Origin: an uncultured Muribaculaceae bacterium
GTDB lineage: Bacteria; Bacteroidota; Bacteroidia; Bacteroidales; Muribaculaceae
Assembly (NCBI GenBank): GCA_910589055.1
Contig: CAJURN010000017.1
Span: forward strand, 4,297-68,296
Length of the DNA stretch: 64,000 nucleotides
Reading direction: 5' to 3'
Shown: positions 49,785 to 57,865 of the stretch, one piece after another
How positions within the stretch are numbered: the first letter of the stretch is position 1
Layout: every line of letters starts with the position of its first letter
Notes under the pieces: generated by a model
The model's database searches: none
Seen by the model: the letters and a program-made list of their open reading frames with translations, nothing else
Told to the model about the DNA's origin: nothing
Made by a program: the position numbers and the translations under genes

Positions 49785-49998
49785 GCGATTTTTTGCGGGC
49801 CTTGAAAATCTTTCAGGTATAAAAAATCTAAAATAATGTTGGAATCGTTTGCCGCACATTCTGCAACGCATTGTCGGGCAGGCTTGCAACCGTGCTCACA
49901 AGGCATCTGTGTGCAGTTTGCGCCGCATTATTTCCGGTTCCTTTAATAAGACTGTCCCCCGCCGGAATTGTTACACCTGTCTCAGTTAAAAATAATTA
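49785..49998. other. Gap without a recognisable gene
   Basis: About 215 bases between the ndk promoter and the terminator of the next gene. A 69-residue open frame crosses it on the minus strand but has no signal, motif or good context. No RNA family was recognised. Confidence 0.5.
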
Positions 49999-50032
49999 AA
50001 GCATGCTCCGCGCATGTAGCCTGAGCCTGCTT
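49999..50032 (-). terminator. Terminator of the two-gene cassette
   Basis: AAGCATGCTC and GAGCCTGCTT form a 10-bp stem with one mismatch; on the minus strand TTTAATTATTTTT follows. Confidence 0.65.
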
Positions 50033-50071
50033 CAACAGTGATGATAATTGTGCAGATATAGATGAAGAGTG

Positions 50072-50554
50072 CTATTTTTCCATAATGAGTCCCGCAAGCA
50101 GTTTTACAGCGGGCAGGTGTTTTTCAGCTGTGATAAAGTGAGCGAAGCGGGTATCGCCACCGGAGTTTAATTTTACTTGATAATTGACTAAATTCTCGTT
50201 TTTATTACTTCGGATATGCATGTCAAACATTCTTGAAAAAAGTTGACTCCTGTATTCCTGTGGAGTGAGGTCAGAATGACGTCGGGCTACATCAGTCAAG
50301 TCATCACAATAAAAACAAAGGACGGCTGTCTCATTTTCTTTCATAAAGCGGTAGAGTATATCGCATACGGCTTTTAATGCTTTTATTCCGACTATGCCAT
50401 TGCCTGACATACGAACTAAAGTTACATCATAAAATACTAATGTCAGAACCAATGGATCCTCTGTGAATGTCTGCAAACTTTCTTTGTCATAATACGAAAG
50501 GGCAACCCTAAGGTGGTCGCCCTTTGTACTTTGTATGTCGAATGAAATGTCCAT
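50072..50554 (-). CDS. Protein of unknown function, second gene of a two-gene cassette
   Basis: 160 residues from ATG 50554 (MDISFDIQSTKGDHLRVALS). The N-terminal half looks like beta-strands alternating with one helix (LVLTLVFYDVTLVRMSGNGI, VGIKALKAVCDILYRFMKEN). Then comes AVLCFYCDDLTDVARRHSDL and TPQEYRSQLFSRMFDMHIRS, which recalls DUF6169-like Bacteroidetes proteins with a C-D-x-x-D segment and an R-x-x-L-F block. I cannot assign a function. The start overlaps the stop of the preceding 44-residue gene (TAATG). Base composition is AT-richer than neighbours. Confidence 0.65.
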   Translation of the reverse strand: MDISFDIQSTKGDHLRVALSYYDKESLQTFTEDPLVLTLVFYDVTLVRMSGNGIVGIKALKAVCDILYRFMKENETAVLCFYCDDLTDVARRHSDLTPQEYRSQLFSRMFDMHIRSNKNENLVNYQVKLNSGGDTRFAHFITAEKHLPAVKLLAGLIMEK

Positions 50555-50688
50555 TACACTTTTATAGTGAAAACACATTCCTTCGTGTTTGCCAATTTTG
50601 CAATCTGCTGTTGCTTTTTGTCCCTCAGGGAATCAAAGACTTGAATCATCTTTGGAGAGGGTTTTTTTATGTTGATGGTTCGAGTCAT
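50554..50688 (-). CDS. 44-residue basic protein, first gene of a two-gene cassette
   Basis: ATG at 50686-50688 opens a 44-residue frame (MTRTINIKKPSPKMIQVFDS, then LRDKKQQQIAKLANTKECVF) ending in TAA that overlaps the next start (TAATG). A full promoter lies directly upstream: TTG, a 20-bp spacer and TATCTTTG at 50714-50744. The sequence is basic and helical in the middle. Size, coupling and promoter support a real gene; the pairing resembles small regulator-plus-effector or toxin-antitoxin layouts but no family is recognised. Confidence 0.6.
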   Translation of the reverse strand: MTRTINIKKPSPKMIQVFDSLRDKKQQQIAKLANTKECVFTIKV

Positions 50689-50713
50689 AATTGATATGTT
50701 TATTTGTTCCTTG

Positions 50714-50744
50714 CAAAGATAAGATAAATTTTTATCACAAGCAA
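50714..50744 (-). promoter_or_regulatory. Promoter of the two-gene cassette
   Basis: On the minus strand TTG (50742-50744), a 20-bp spacer and TATCTTTG (50714-50721). The predicted transcription start is near 50707, about 20 bases before the ATG at 50688. Confidence 0.7.
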
Positions 50745-50797
50745 GATGCCGCTAAAATTTTGTATTATAACACTTTCGCGGCGGTGAAGGTTTGGGG

Positions 50798-52783
50798 TTA
50801 TTTGCGCAGGCGGGTGCGGACGTTGTCGGCAAGGGCGCTTTTGCGTTCGATATGGTCGAGTACCATCTTCACAAATGGGTCTTCCTCGAATACTCCGCGG
50901 ACGTTTTCGAAATCGGCGTTGCGGCATGTATCGGAGTTTTCGGCGCCGAATCCGGTTTTGGACGTAAGCGAGAATTCCTTGCGCGCATCTTCATAGAGCA
51001 TCTTGTCGAGGGTGACAACGCTTTCCTGCCAGCGGTCGACGATGTTTGCGAGGTCGTCGGCAGTAAGTTCCTCGACGGGTTTGCCGAACCAGCGTGCGAA
51101 GTTTTCGGCCACCCAGGTCCATTCCATATCGTAGTATGCTCCGGCGAGCTGGCGCAGACGGCCTTCGATTTCGGGAAGTGAGGTGAGACTTCCATCGGCA
51201 ATTTCAGAACATAGTGTGTCGATTTCCTTCCGGGGAACAATCATTCCGGCGATATCTGTCCATTCGCCGCTTCCCATGGCGCAGTCGGGTTTGAGACGGG
51301 CGATGACTTCCGTGTCCCAGTTGCGCAGGTCGCAGTCTTTCAGGCGGTGGATTACCGAGTTCCCGAAAAATTTGTCGATAGCCAGCGAGTAGTAGCGTCG
51401 ACCCTTCCGGAGCGCGCGTGCCTCGATTGTCATCGAACGGTAGGCATAGTGAGCCGCAGTTTCGCCCGTCGTGGATTCAATGGTATCGAGCAGTGTGATG
51501 GCATCCATCATCCTTGAAATGGTGTAGGGGCTGAGGAGGTTGAAGTTGATTGAGTCGAGACGTTCTTCCTCGGGCGAACGCTTGTCGCGTCGCGGCCATT
51601 TCTGTGCGTCGCGGATTGTGCCCACGCTCTTGATGTTTACACCCGGCACGAGGAAGCTCTGTCCATGGCTCTCGATGAGGTAGGAGAACGGCAGGGCCGA
51701 TGTGTCGGGATGGTTGACGTGGCGACCCATCACGAGCGAGAAGGCTCCGATGCGTGCGGGCCAGAGCACGTAGGAGTCGCTGGTGGTTTTGGAGCCTCTT
51801 TCCACGACGCCTTGGTGTATGGGACCGAGCTTGTACATGTGGTTGCTCTGGTTGGAGCCTGAGCCTGCGTTGAGGAAGGAGTACATTCCGGCGATAAGCA
51901 GGCTCGACTTGTGCATTGTCACGGTGTATGGTCCGGCAAAGATGGCGGCAGCCTCGCCGTTTTCGCACACGCAGTTGGCAAAGAATAGCGAATCATGGGC
52001 TGAGAAAAGGTGCGAAAGATGGCTTGCCTGTCCTACAAATGTGTTCACGAGTACAGCCGAATCCTCGACCTTTGCTCCGGAGGCAAGGATGAAGTGCTCG
52101 GCCATTACGTTTACACCTACGGTCACGGGGTCGGCCTTGGATCCGGCGATTGTGCCGTCGACGAGCTTGGCTGCGCCTTCAATGCGGGCATATTCCCCGA
52201 TGTTGACATTGGAGATAGTTCCGGCGTTGACAATTGTGGCATGGCGTCCGATGCGTCCTCTTTCGCTGCGGCTGTTTTCGGCGTGGTCGCGGATAAGGCC
52301 GCAGATGGCGTCGGTGAAGGCGGCATCGTGGCGATACATGGCTGTCAGGTAGGCCAGCTGCGACGACAGGCGTTCGTAGATGGGCACTTCACGGCCACCG
52401 GTCTCGTTAAGTACCGATACCTCGGTGCCTATGCCGAACGATGAGTTGCCAAAGGCTGCTATACATTGGGTATTTTCGATGAAAACGCTTTCTTCGATGT
52501 CGTAATTGGCTATGTAGTTGCCTATGCGTCGGATACACACGTCGTCGGCTACGGTACAGTTGTGCAGCGTGACTCCGGAAAGCCCTGCCGGAACGCTCAG
52601 ACCGCCGGGACGGTGGAATACACGGTTGTAGGAGCCGAGACGGATGTTGCCGGAGAAATGTACGTCGCGGCAGCACGACGGGTTGAAGTTTTCGCCAACA
52701 AGTACGTCGGCCCAGTTTTCGGCTGTACAGCCGTTGCTTTGAAGTTCTGCGATTTCACAGGAAGTCAAAATGCGATGAGTCAT
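50798..52783 (-). CDS. DUF4954 family protein (left-handed beta-helix)
   Basis: 661 residues. The first 400 residues contain many short hexapeptide-like turns (LGSYNRVFHRPGGLSVPAGL, IGRHATIVNAGTISNVNIGE, VGVNVMAEHFILASGAKVED, SAVLVNTFVGQASHLSHLFS) typical of left-handed beta-helix transferases. DUF4954 proteins are common in Bacteroidetes and spirochaetes, with no known reaction. The C-terminal 250 residues are helical (WTDIAGMIVPRKEIDTLCSE). No signal peptide is seen, so it is cytosolic. A consensus promoter lies about 80 bases upstream. Confidence 0.8.
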   Translation of the reverse strand: MTHRILTSCEIAELQSNGCTAENWADVLVGENFNPSCCRDVHFSGNIRLGSYNRVFHRPGGLSVPAGLSGVTLHNCTVADDVCIRRIGNYIANYDIEESVFIENTQCIAAFGNSSFGIGTEVSVLNETGGREVPIYERLSSQLAYLTAMYRHDAAFTDAICGLIRDHAENSRSERGRIGRHATIVNAGTISNVNIGEYARIEGAAKLVDGTIAGSKADPVTVGVNVMAEHFILASGAKVEDSAVLVNTFVGQASHLSHLFSAHDSLFFANCVCENGEAAAIFAGPYTVTMHKSSLLIAGMYSFLNAGSGSNQSNHMYKLGPIHQGVVERGSKTTSDSYVLWPARIGAFSLVMGRHVNHPDTSALPFSYLIESHGQSFLVPGVNIKSVGTIRDAQKWPRRDKRSPEEERLDSINFNLLSPYTISRMMDAITLLDTIESTTGETAAHYAYRSMTIEARALRKGRRYYSLAIDKFFGNSVIHRLKDCDLRNWDTEVIARLKPDCAMGSGEWTDIAGMIVPRKEIDTLCSEIADGSLTSLPEIEGRLRQLAGAYYDMEWTWVAENFARWFGKPVEELTADDLANIVDRWQESVVTLDKMLYEDARKEFSLTSKTGFGAENSDTCRNADFENVRGVFEEDPFVKMVLDHIERKSALADNVRTRLRK

Positions 52784-52861
52784 AGAAATTTACCTTAGTT
52801 TATACTCGAATGATTATGCGGACTGCAAACACGAGTCGTGGAGTGAATCCTTATTCAGCGG

Positions 52862-52893
52862 CAAAGATATTAAAATTTTTTAAAAACGCCAAA
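52862..52893 (-). promoter_or_regulatory. Promoter of the DUF4954 gene
   Basis: On the minus strand TTTG (52890-52893), a 20-bp spacer and TATCTTTG (52862-52869). Confidence 0.75.
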
Positions 52894-52916
52894 GACGACC
52901 TGCGAGTGAACATAAA

Positions 52917-52950
52917 ACGAGCCGCACTCCATGGCTGGCGCGCGGCTCGT
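52917..52950 (-). terminator. Terminator of the arabinose operon
   Basis: ACGAGCCGC and GCGGCTCGT form a 9-bp stem around a 16-base loop, followed on the minus strand by TTTATG. It lies 25 bases past the araB stop. Confidence 0.75.
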
Positions 52951-52974
52951 TATAGGGGCTAAATGTGTATGGGG

Positions 52975-54573
52975 TTATTTCTTGTATTTAACTGCGGCGG
53001 CTTCGATTGGCAGACATTCCTTGTAGTTTTCGATGTAGCGGTTGAAGCCTTCGACATCTTCCTCTGTGGGGGTGATTTTCACACCGGCGTCGCCTGCGAA
53101 CACCACTGTGTCGAGCCAGTCGGCGAGTGTGCGTTCGTCATTGTTGTTCACAAGGTATGAAGCGAGCAGAGCCATACCCCATGCCCCGCCTTCTCCGGCG
53201 GTTTCCATCACGGAGATGGGCGAGTTGATGGCGGCTGCGAGGATTCGCTGGCCCACGCCTTTTGTCTTGAACAATCCGCCGTGGCCTGTGATGCGGTCAA
53301 CCTTGATTTTCTCGTCGTTGAAAAGGATGTCGTTGCCGAGTTTAAGCACGGCAACGGAAGCATGCAGGTGTGAACGCATGAAGTTGGCGAGATTGAAGCG
53401 GTTGCCCACGGTGCGTACAAACATCGGGCGGCCTTCTTCAAGTCCGGTCACGGGTTCGCCCGAGAAGTAGTTGTAGGCCATGAGACCTCCGCAATCGGGG
53501 TCGCCGTTGAGGGCGTTGTTGTAGAGCTTTCCGTAGATGTCGTTCATGTCGACGGGCAGGCCAAGAAGCTCGGTGTATTCACGGAAGAGTCCTACCCATG
53601 CGTTGAGGTCGGATGTGCAGTTGTTGCAGTGTACCATGGCAACGAGACTTCCGTCGGGAGTTGTCACCATGTCGATCATTTCGTAGGGCTTGGAGAGGTC
53701 TTTCTCGAGCACGATCATCGAGAAAGATGATGTTCCGGCGGAGACGTTACCGGTGCGCTGCTTCACGGCGTTTGTAGCCACCATGCCTGTGCCTGCGTCA
53801 CCTTCGGGAGGACACACGGGGATGCCTGCCTTGAGGTGGCCCGAGATATCGAGCTTGTTGGCGCCTTCTTCGGTGAGCACGCCTCCGCTTTCGCCAGCAA
53901 GGAGAACTTTGGGAAGTATGTCGGTGAGTTTCCAGTCATAACCCTTGTCGGCGATGAGGTTGTCGAATTTGGCAATCATTTCGGCCGAGTAGTTCTTTGT
54001 TTCGGGGTCGATGGGGAGCATGCCGGATGCGTCGCCTATGCCGAGAACCTTCTCGCCGGTGAGCTGCCAGTGGATGTAGCCTGCGAGTGTGGTGAGGAAA
54101 GCGATGTCCTTCACGTGCTCCTCGCCGTTGAGGATGGCCTGGTAGAGGTGGGAGATACTCCAGCGAAGGGGGATGTTGTATACGAAGAGTTCCGACAGTT
54201 CGGCTGCGGCAGGTCCGGTGTTGGTGTTGCGCCAGGTGCGGAAGGCGGCAAGCATTTCGCCGTCCTTGTCAAAGGGCATGTAGCCGTGCATCATGGCGCT
54301 GACGCCGATGGCTGCGAGGTTTTCGATTTCGACGTCGTACAGTGCCTTTACATTGGCGCGGAGGTCGCGGTAGCAGTCCTGCACACCAAACCAGATGGCT
54401 TCGAGGCTATATGTCCACAGGCCGTTGACGAGCTGGTTTTCCCACTCGTGGCTACCCTGTGCGATGGGCTTGTTTTCCTGGTCGATAAGCACGGCCTTGA
54501 TGCGGGTTGAGCCGAACTCGATGCCTAAGATGGCCTTGCCTGCTTCTATTGTTTCTTTTGCGTTGTTGATCAT
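52975..54573 (-). CDS. araB: FGGY-family ribulokinase of the arabinose operon
   Basis: 532 residues from ATG 54573. FGGY kinase features are AILGIEFGSTRIKAVLIDQE (phosphate 1), IGVSAMMHGYMPFD, the substrate-region GDASGMLPIDPETKNY, VCPPEGDAGTGMVATNAVKQ, and the C-terminal ITGHGGLFKTKGVGQRILAA and METAGEGGAWGMALLASYLV. Its position after araA and araD makes L-ribulose the probable substrate (product L-ribulose 5-phosphate). Bacteroides use a xylulokinase-like FGGY protein in this place, so the assignment relies on context. It is the last gene of the operon and is separated from araA by a strong hairpin. Confidence 0.85.
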   Translation of the reverse strand: MINNAKETIEAGKAILGIEFGSTRIKAVLIDQENKPIAQGSHEWENQLVNGLWTYSLEAIWFGVQDCYRDLRANVKALYDVEIENLAAIGVSAMMHGYMPFDKDGEMLAAFRTWRNTNTGPAAAELSELFVYNIPLRWSISHLYQAILNGEEHVKDIAFLTTLAGYIHWQLTGEKVLGIGDASGMLPIDPETKNYSAEMIAKFDNLIADKGYDWKLTDILPKVLLAGESGGVLTEEGANKLDISGHLKAGIPVCPPEGDAGTGMVATNAVKQRTGNVSAGTSSFSMIVLEKDLSKPYEMIDMVTTPDGSLVAMVHCNNCTSDLNAWVGLFREYTELLGLPVDMNDIYGKLYNNALNGDPDCGGLMAYNYFSGEPVTGLEEGRPMFVRTVGNRFNLANFMRSHLHASVAVLKLGNDILFNDEKIKVDRITGHGGLFKTKGVGQRILAAAINSPISVMETAGEGGAWGMALLASYLVNNNDERTLADWLDTVVFAGDAGVKITPTEEDVEGFNRYIENYKECLPIEAAAVKYKK

Positions 54574-54619
54574 AACGGTAATCAAGTGTTGGATGATTGG
54601 TCTAAGGAGAATGATAGAG

Positions 54620-54666
54620 AAATGGCCGCACCGGAATGTCTTGTCCGGATTCCGATGCGGCCATTT
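54620..54666 (-). terminator. Strong hairpin between araA and araB
   Basis: AAATGGCCGCA and TGCGGCCATTT form an 11-bp perfect arm pair with a second inner arm (CGGAAT/ATTCCG). On the minus strand TTTCTCTATC follows. It may act as a partial terminator or an mRNA-stabilising structure inside the operon. Confidence 0.6.
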
Positions 54667-54684
54667 GTTATTTATCGCTTATGA

Positions 54685-56226
54685 TCAGCAGAGTGATTTG
54701 TTGAGCATGTAGTACACTTCGTTCCAGCGGAGTTCGTTCTTGAAGGCGGGAATTGTGGTGTCTTTGTCGATGCGTACCATCTCGATGCCTGCGATTTCGG
54801 CGTAGTCTTCCCAGTATTCGGGAGTGAGGTCGTAGGAGAAGCAGGAGTGGTGTGTGCCACCGGCGAGAATCCATGCTGCGGCGCCTACCTCGAAGTTGGG
54901 CATGGGAATCCAGAGTGCGGATGCCACGGGGAGTTTGGGCAGGGGCTTGGATTTGATACATTCAACGTCGTTGACGATGAGACGGAAGCGGTTGCCGAGG
55001 TCTACAACGGTTGCTGTTACGCCTGCGTCGGGCTTGGAGGTGAATACAAGGCGGGCGGTCTGTGCCTTGCGGATACCGATTCCGAGGAAGTGTACTTCCA
55101 GGCGGGGACGTTCTTCGGCAATCAGCGGGCACACCTCGAGCATGTGAGCCTGGAGGATAGAGCTGTTGGCGCCGTCGAAGTTAAGTGTGTAGTCCTCGAG
55201 GAAGGAGCATCCCTTGGGAAGACCCTGCGACATGAACCAGACTGTGCGGTAGAGGGCTGCGCTCTTCCAATCGCCTTCGGCACCGAAACCGTAGCCTTCG
55301 GCCATAAGACGCTGTGAGGCAAGACCGGGAATCTGGTCGAAACCTACGAAATGCGGGTCGTTGATGTCCCAGTCGCCGAGGTCGTCGAAGTTGGTTGTGA
55401 AGCCCTTGGCACCGGTGTCCTTGAGGATTGCGCGGAGGGCGAGTTCGGCGCGTGCTGCGCTGTGGATTGATTTGTAGCCTTCGGAAGCCTTGTCTTCGAG
55501 AGCTGCGTCGTGGGCGTAGAGCTTGAAGTATTCAGCGACGAGAGCGTCGGTGTCGGCGTCGGAAACTTTCTTCCAGTAGTCCATCAGCTTGCTCACGGGG
55601 CAGTAGTCCACGTGATAGCCGAGACGCTGTTCGGCCTCAACCTTGTCGCCGTCGGTAACGGCCACGTTGTTCATCTGGTCGCCGAAGCGGAGGATGAGCA
55701 TGTCCTGGGAGTCGGCCCAAGCTGCTGCCACGCGTTCCCAAACGGCAATCTTATCAAGTACTTTGGGGTCGGTCCAGTGGCCTACCACAACTTTGCGGCG
55801 GATACGCATGCGGGTGCAGATGTGTCCGAATTCGCGGTCGCCGTGTGCGCTCTGGTTCAGGTTCATGAAGTCCATATCCATGGTGTCCCAGGGAATTTCG
55901 GCGTTGTATTGGGTGTGGAAGTGGAGCAGGGGCTTGTTGAGCTGCTGGAGACCGTGGATCCACATCTTGGCGGGAGAGAAGGTGTGCATCCAGGTGATGA
56001 TACCGGCGCAACGGGGGTCGTTGTTGGCGGCTTTCATGATGTCGGCTACTTCCTTGGAAGAGTTGGCCGTGCCTTTGTAAACCACCTTGACGGGCAGACG
56101 GCCTGAGTTGTTGAGGCCTTCTACCATTTCTTTTGAATGTGCGTCAACGGCTACAACTGCGTCGCCACCGTAGAGAAGCTGGGCACCTGTGACCCACCAT
56201 ATTTCGTAATTGCTGAAATTTTCCAT
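54685..56226 (-). CDS. araA: L-arabinose isomerase
   Basis: 513 residues from ATG 56226 (MENFSNYEIWWVTGAQLLYG). Conserved blocks are CAGIITWMHTFSPAKMWIHG, LLHFHTQYNAEIPWDTMDMD, MNLNQSAHGDREFGHICTRM, the metal-ligand region GYGFGAEGDWKSAALYR, and ILAGGTHHSCFSYDL. It converts L-arabinose to L-ribulose using Mn2+. A longer in-frame extension upstream lacks conserved features and overlaps the araD end. It follows araD by about 90 bases. Confidence 0.95.
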   Translation of the reverse strand: MENFSNYEIWWVTGAQLLYGGDAVVAVDAHSKEMVEGLNNSGRLPVKVVYKGTANSSKEVADIMKAANNDPRCAGIITWMHTFSPAKMWIHGLQQLNKPLLHFHTQYNAEIPWDTMDMDFMNLNQSAHGDREFGHICTRMRIRRKVVVGHWTDPKVLDKIAVWERVAAAWADSQDMLILRFGDQMNNVAVTDGDKVEAEQRLGYHVDYCPVSKLMDYWKKVSDADTDALVAEYFKLYAHDAALEDKASEGYKSIHSAARAELALRAILKDTGAKGFTTNFDDLGDWDINDPHFVGFDQIPGLASQRLMAEGYGFGAEGDWKSAALYRTVWFMSQGLPKGCSFLEDYTLNFDGANSSILQAHMLEVCPLIAEERPRLEVHFLGIGIRKAQTARLVFTSKPDAGVTATVVDLGNRFRLIVNDVECIKSKPLPKLPVASALWIPMPNFEVGAAAWILAGGTHHSCFSYDLTPEYWEDYAEIAGIEMVRIDKDTTIPAFKNELRWNEVYYMLNKSLC

Positions 56227-56318
56227 GATTGATAATCTTTTATATTGTTTGAACTGAAATTTTGATTGAAGGGAGGTTGAGTGTAATTCTGTGGTTATGA
56301 TGTAGGGGTGCCCCGGAC

Positions 56319-57014
56319 TTATTTCTTTTTCTGTCCGTAATAGGCTCCGGGACCGTGTTTGCGGTTGAAGTGTTTTTCGATGAGAAGGGGATTCATTGTC
56401 AGACGCGGATTGACGCTGAACGATATGCTTGCCATTTTGGCAACCTGCTCGAGCACTACGGCGTTGTGTACGGCTTCGTCGGGAGTCTTGCCCCATGTGA
56501 ATGGGCCGTGGTTCTTGACAAGCACGCCGGGTGTGTGCATGGGATTGAGACCCACGAAGCGGCGCACAATCACGTTGCCTGTCTCAAGTTCGTAGTCGCC
56601 TGTCACTTCAGCTTCGGTCATGGCTTCGGTGCAGGGTACGTCGTTGTGGAAATAGTCGGCATGTGTGGTGCCGATGTTGGGAAGGTCGATTCCGGCCTGC
56701 GCCCATGCGGTGGCATAGGTGGAATGGGTGTGTACCACGCCTCCGACTTCAGGAAATGCGCGGTAGATTGCAAGATGTGTGGGGGTGTCGCTGGAGGGGT
56801 TGAGGTCGCCTTCGACAACGCGGCCGCTCTCAAGGTCGACAACCACCATGTCGGAGGGCTTCATGTTGTCGTAGCTTACTCCGCTGGGTTTGATTACAAC
56901 GAGGCCTTTCTCACGGTCGATGCCGGAAACGTTGCCCCATGTGAATATCACGAGTCCGTGTTTTACCAGGTCAAGGTTTGCCTGGCAAACGGTTTCTTTG
57001 AGTTTTTCAAGCAT
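56319..57014 (-). CDS. araD: L-ribulose-5-phosphate 4-epimerase
   Basis: 231 residues. Class II aldolase/epimerase motifs are LVIFTWGNVSGIDREKGLVV, IKPSGVSYDNMKPSDMVVVD and SDTPTHLAIYRAFPEVGGVV, with zinc-ligand histidines in VVHTHSTYATAWAQ and TTHADYF, and a downstream VLVKNHGPFTWGK. It converts L-ribulose 5-phosphate to D-xylulose 5-phosphate, feeding the pentose phosphate pathway. It lies between araR and araA. Confidence 0.95.
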   Translation of the reverse strand: MLEKLKETVCQANLDLVKHGLVIFTWGNVSGIDREKGLVVIKPSGVSYDNMKPSDMVVVDLESGRVVEGDLNPSSDTPTHLAIYRAFPEVGGVVHTHSTYATAWAQAGIDLPNIGTTHADYFHNDVPCTEAMTEAEVTGDYELETGNVIVRRFVGLNPMHTPGVLVKNHGPFTWGKTPDEAVHNAVVLEQVAKMASISFSVNPRLTMNPLLIEKHFNRKHGPGAYYGQKKK

Positions 57015-57123
57015 GTCTGTTATACAATATTACTTGGTCGGAGGTTCAGTCGTTTCGGACGGTTTAGACAAGTATAATGTTCGTGCCCGTTATTTTGCCG
57101 AAAAAAACTTAATTTCCGTTCCT

Positions 57124-57801
57124 TTAGATTTTAAATTTGTTTGATTCCTCGAAAATTTCCTTGTTGAAGCGGAAAAGTCGTGCACCGCGGCGTGAACCGG
57201 ACTTGTCGATTTTTCCGGTGGTCTCGATACACTGGTTCTCGGCCACTCTCTTGCGGAAGTTGCGCTTGTCGAACTGCTCGTCGAAGATGAGTTCGTAGAG
57301 GGTCTGGAGATGTGTCAGCGTAAACGCTTCGGGAAGGAGCTTGAAGGCGATCGGTTCGGTGCTGATTCGGCTGCACAGGTGTGCGCGGGCCTTGCGTATC
57401 ATTTCCGGATGGTCGAATCCAAGTTCGGGGAGGTCGTTGATGTCTTTCCAGCAGGCGTCGTGTTCGGCGAGGCTTTTCTCGTCGATGGCGTCGGACGGAA
57501 GAAGTGCGTAGTAGGCCACCGAAATCACTCGGGCTCCCGGGTCGCGCGACACTTCGCCGAAAGTCTTTACCTGACGCATGAAAGTGCCCTGGATTCCGGT
57601 GAGCTCGAACAGAACGCGCCTTGCGGCGTCATCGACGCTTTCTCCGTCGCTTACGAAGCCTCCCATCAGGGACCATTTTCCTTTTTCAGGTTCGAATTTA
57701 CGTTTTGTCAGCAGTACCTGGAGCTTGCCGTCGCTGATGCTGAATATGATGCAGTCGACGCTGACATAGAATTGTGAATGGTGGCTGTAACAGTCAGTCA
57801 T
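57124..57801 (-). CDS. araR: AraR-like NUDIX-domain transcriptional regulator
   Basis: 225 residues from ATG 57801. An N-terminal NUDIX domain (about 10-140) is followed by a C-terminal winged helix (about 155-225; LTHLQTLYELIFDEQFDKRN, FRKRVAENQCIETTGKIDKS), the layout of NrtR-type regulators. The NUDIX box GGFVSDGESVDDAARRVLFE lacks two catalytic glutamates (R-E-U-x-E-E reads R-V-L-F-E-L), so it should sense a ligand rather than hydrolyse. In Bacteroides, AraR of this type represses arabinose genes and responds to L-arabinose (established). The gene sits inside the operon it should control. Confidence 0.88.
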   Translation of the reverse strand: MTDCYSHHSQFYVSVDCIIFSISDGKLQVLLTKRKFEPEKGKWSLMGGFVSDGESVDDAARRVLFELTGIQGTFMRQVKTFGEVSRDPGARVISVAYYALLPSDAIDEKSLAEHDACWKDINDLPELGFDHPEMIRKARAHLCSRISTEPIAFKLLPEAFTLTHLQTLYELIFDEQFDKRNFRKRVAENQCIETTGKIDKSGSRRGARLFRFNKEIFEESNKFKI

Positions 57802-57865
57802 ATCAGTGGGTTGCTGACGTGAACGGGGATTCGGGTTCCCGTCCACGTCAGTTGTTTATTGTTTT

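Noticed and set aside
49697..49906. 69-codon open frame on the minus strand upstream of ndk
   Set aside because: It crosses the predicted ndk promoter, has no signal or motif, and reads like non-coding sequence.
56227..56496. Longer araA reading frame extending upstream of 56226
   Set aside because: The extension overlaps the araD end, lacks the family's N-terminal pattern, and ATG 56226 gives the usual protein length.
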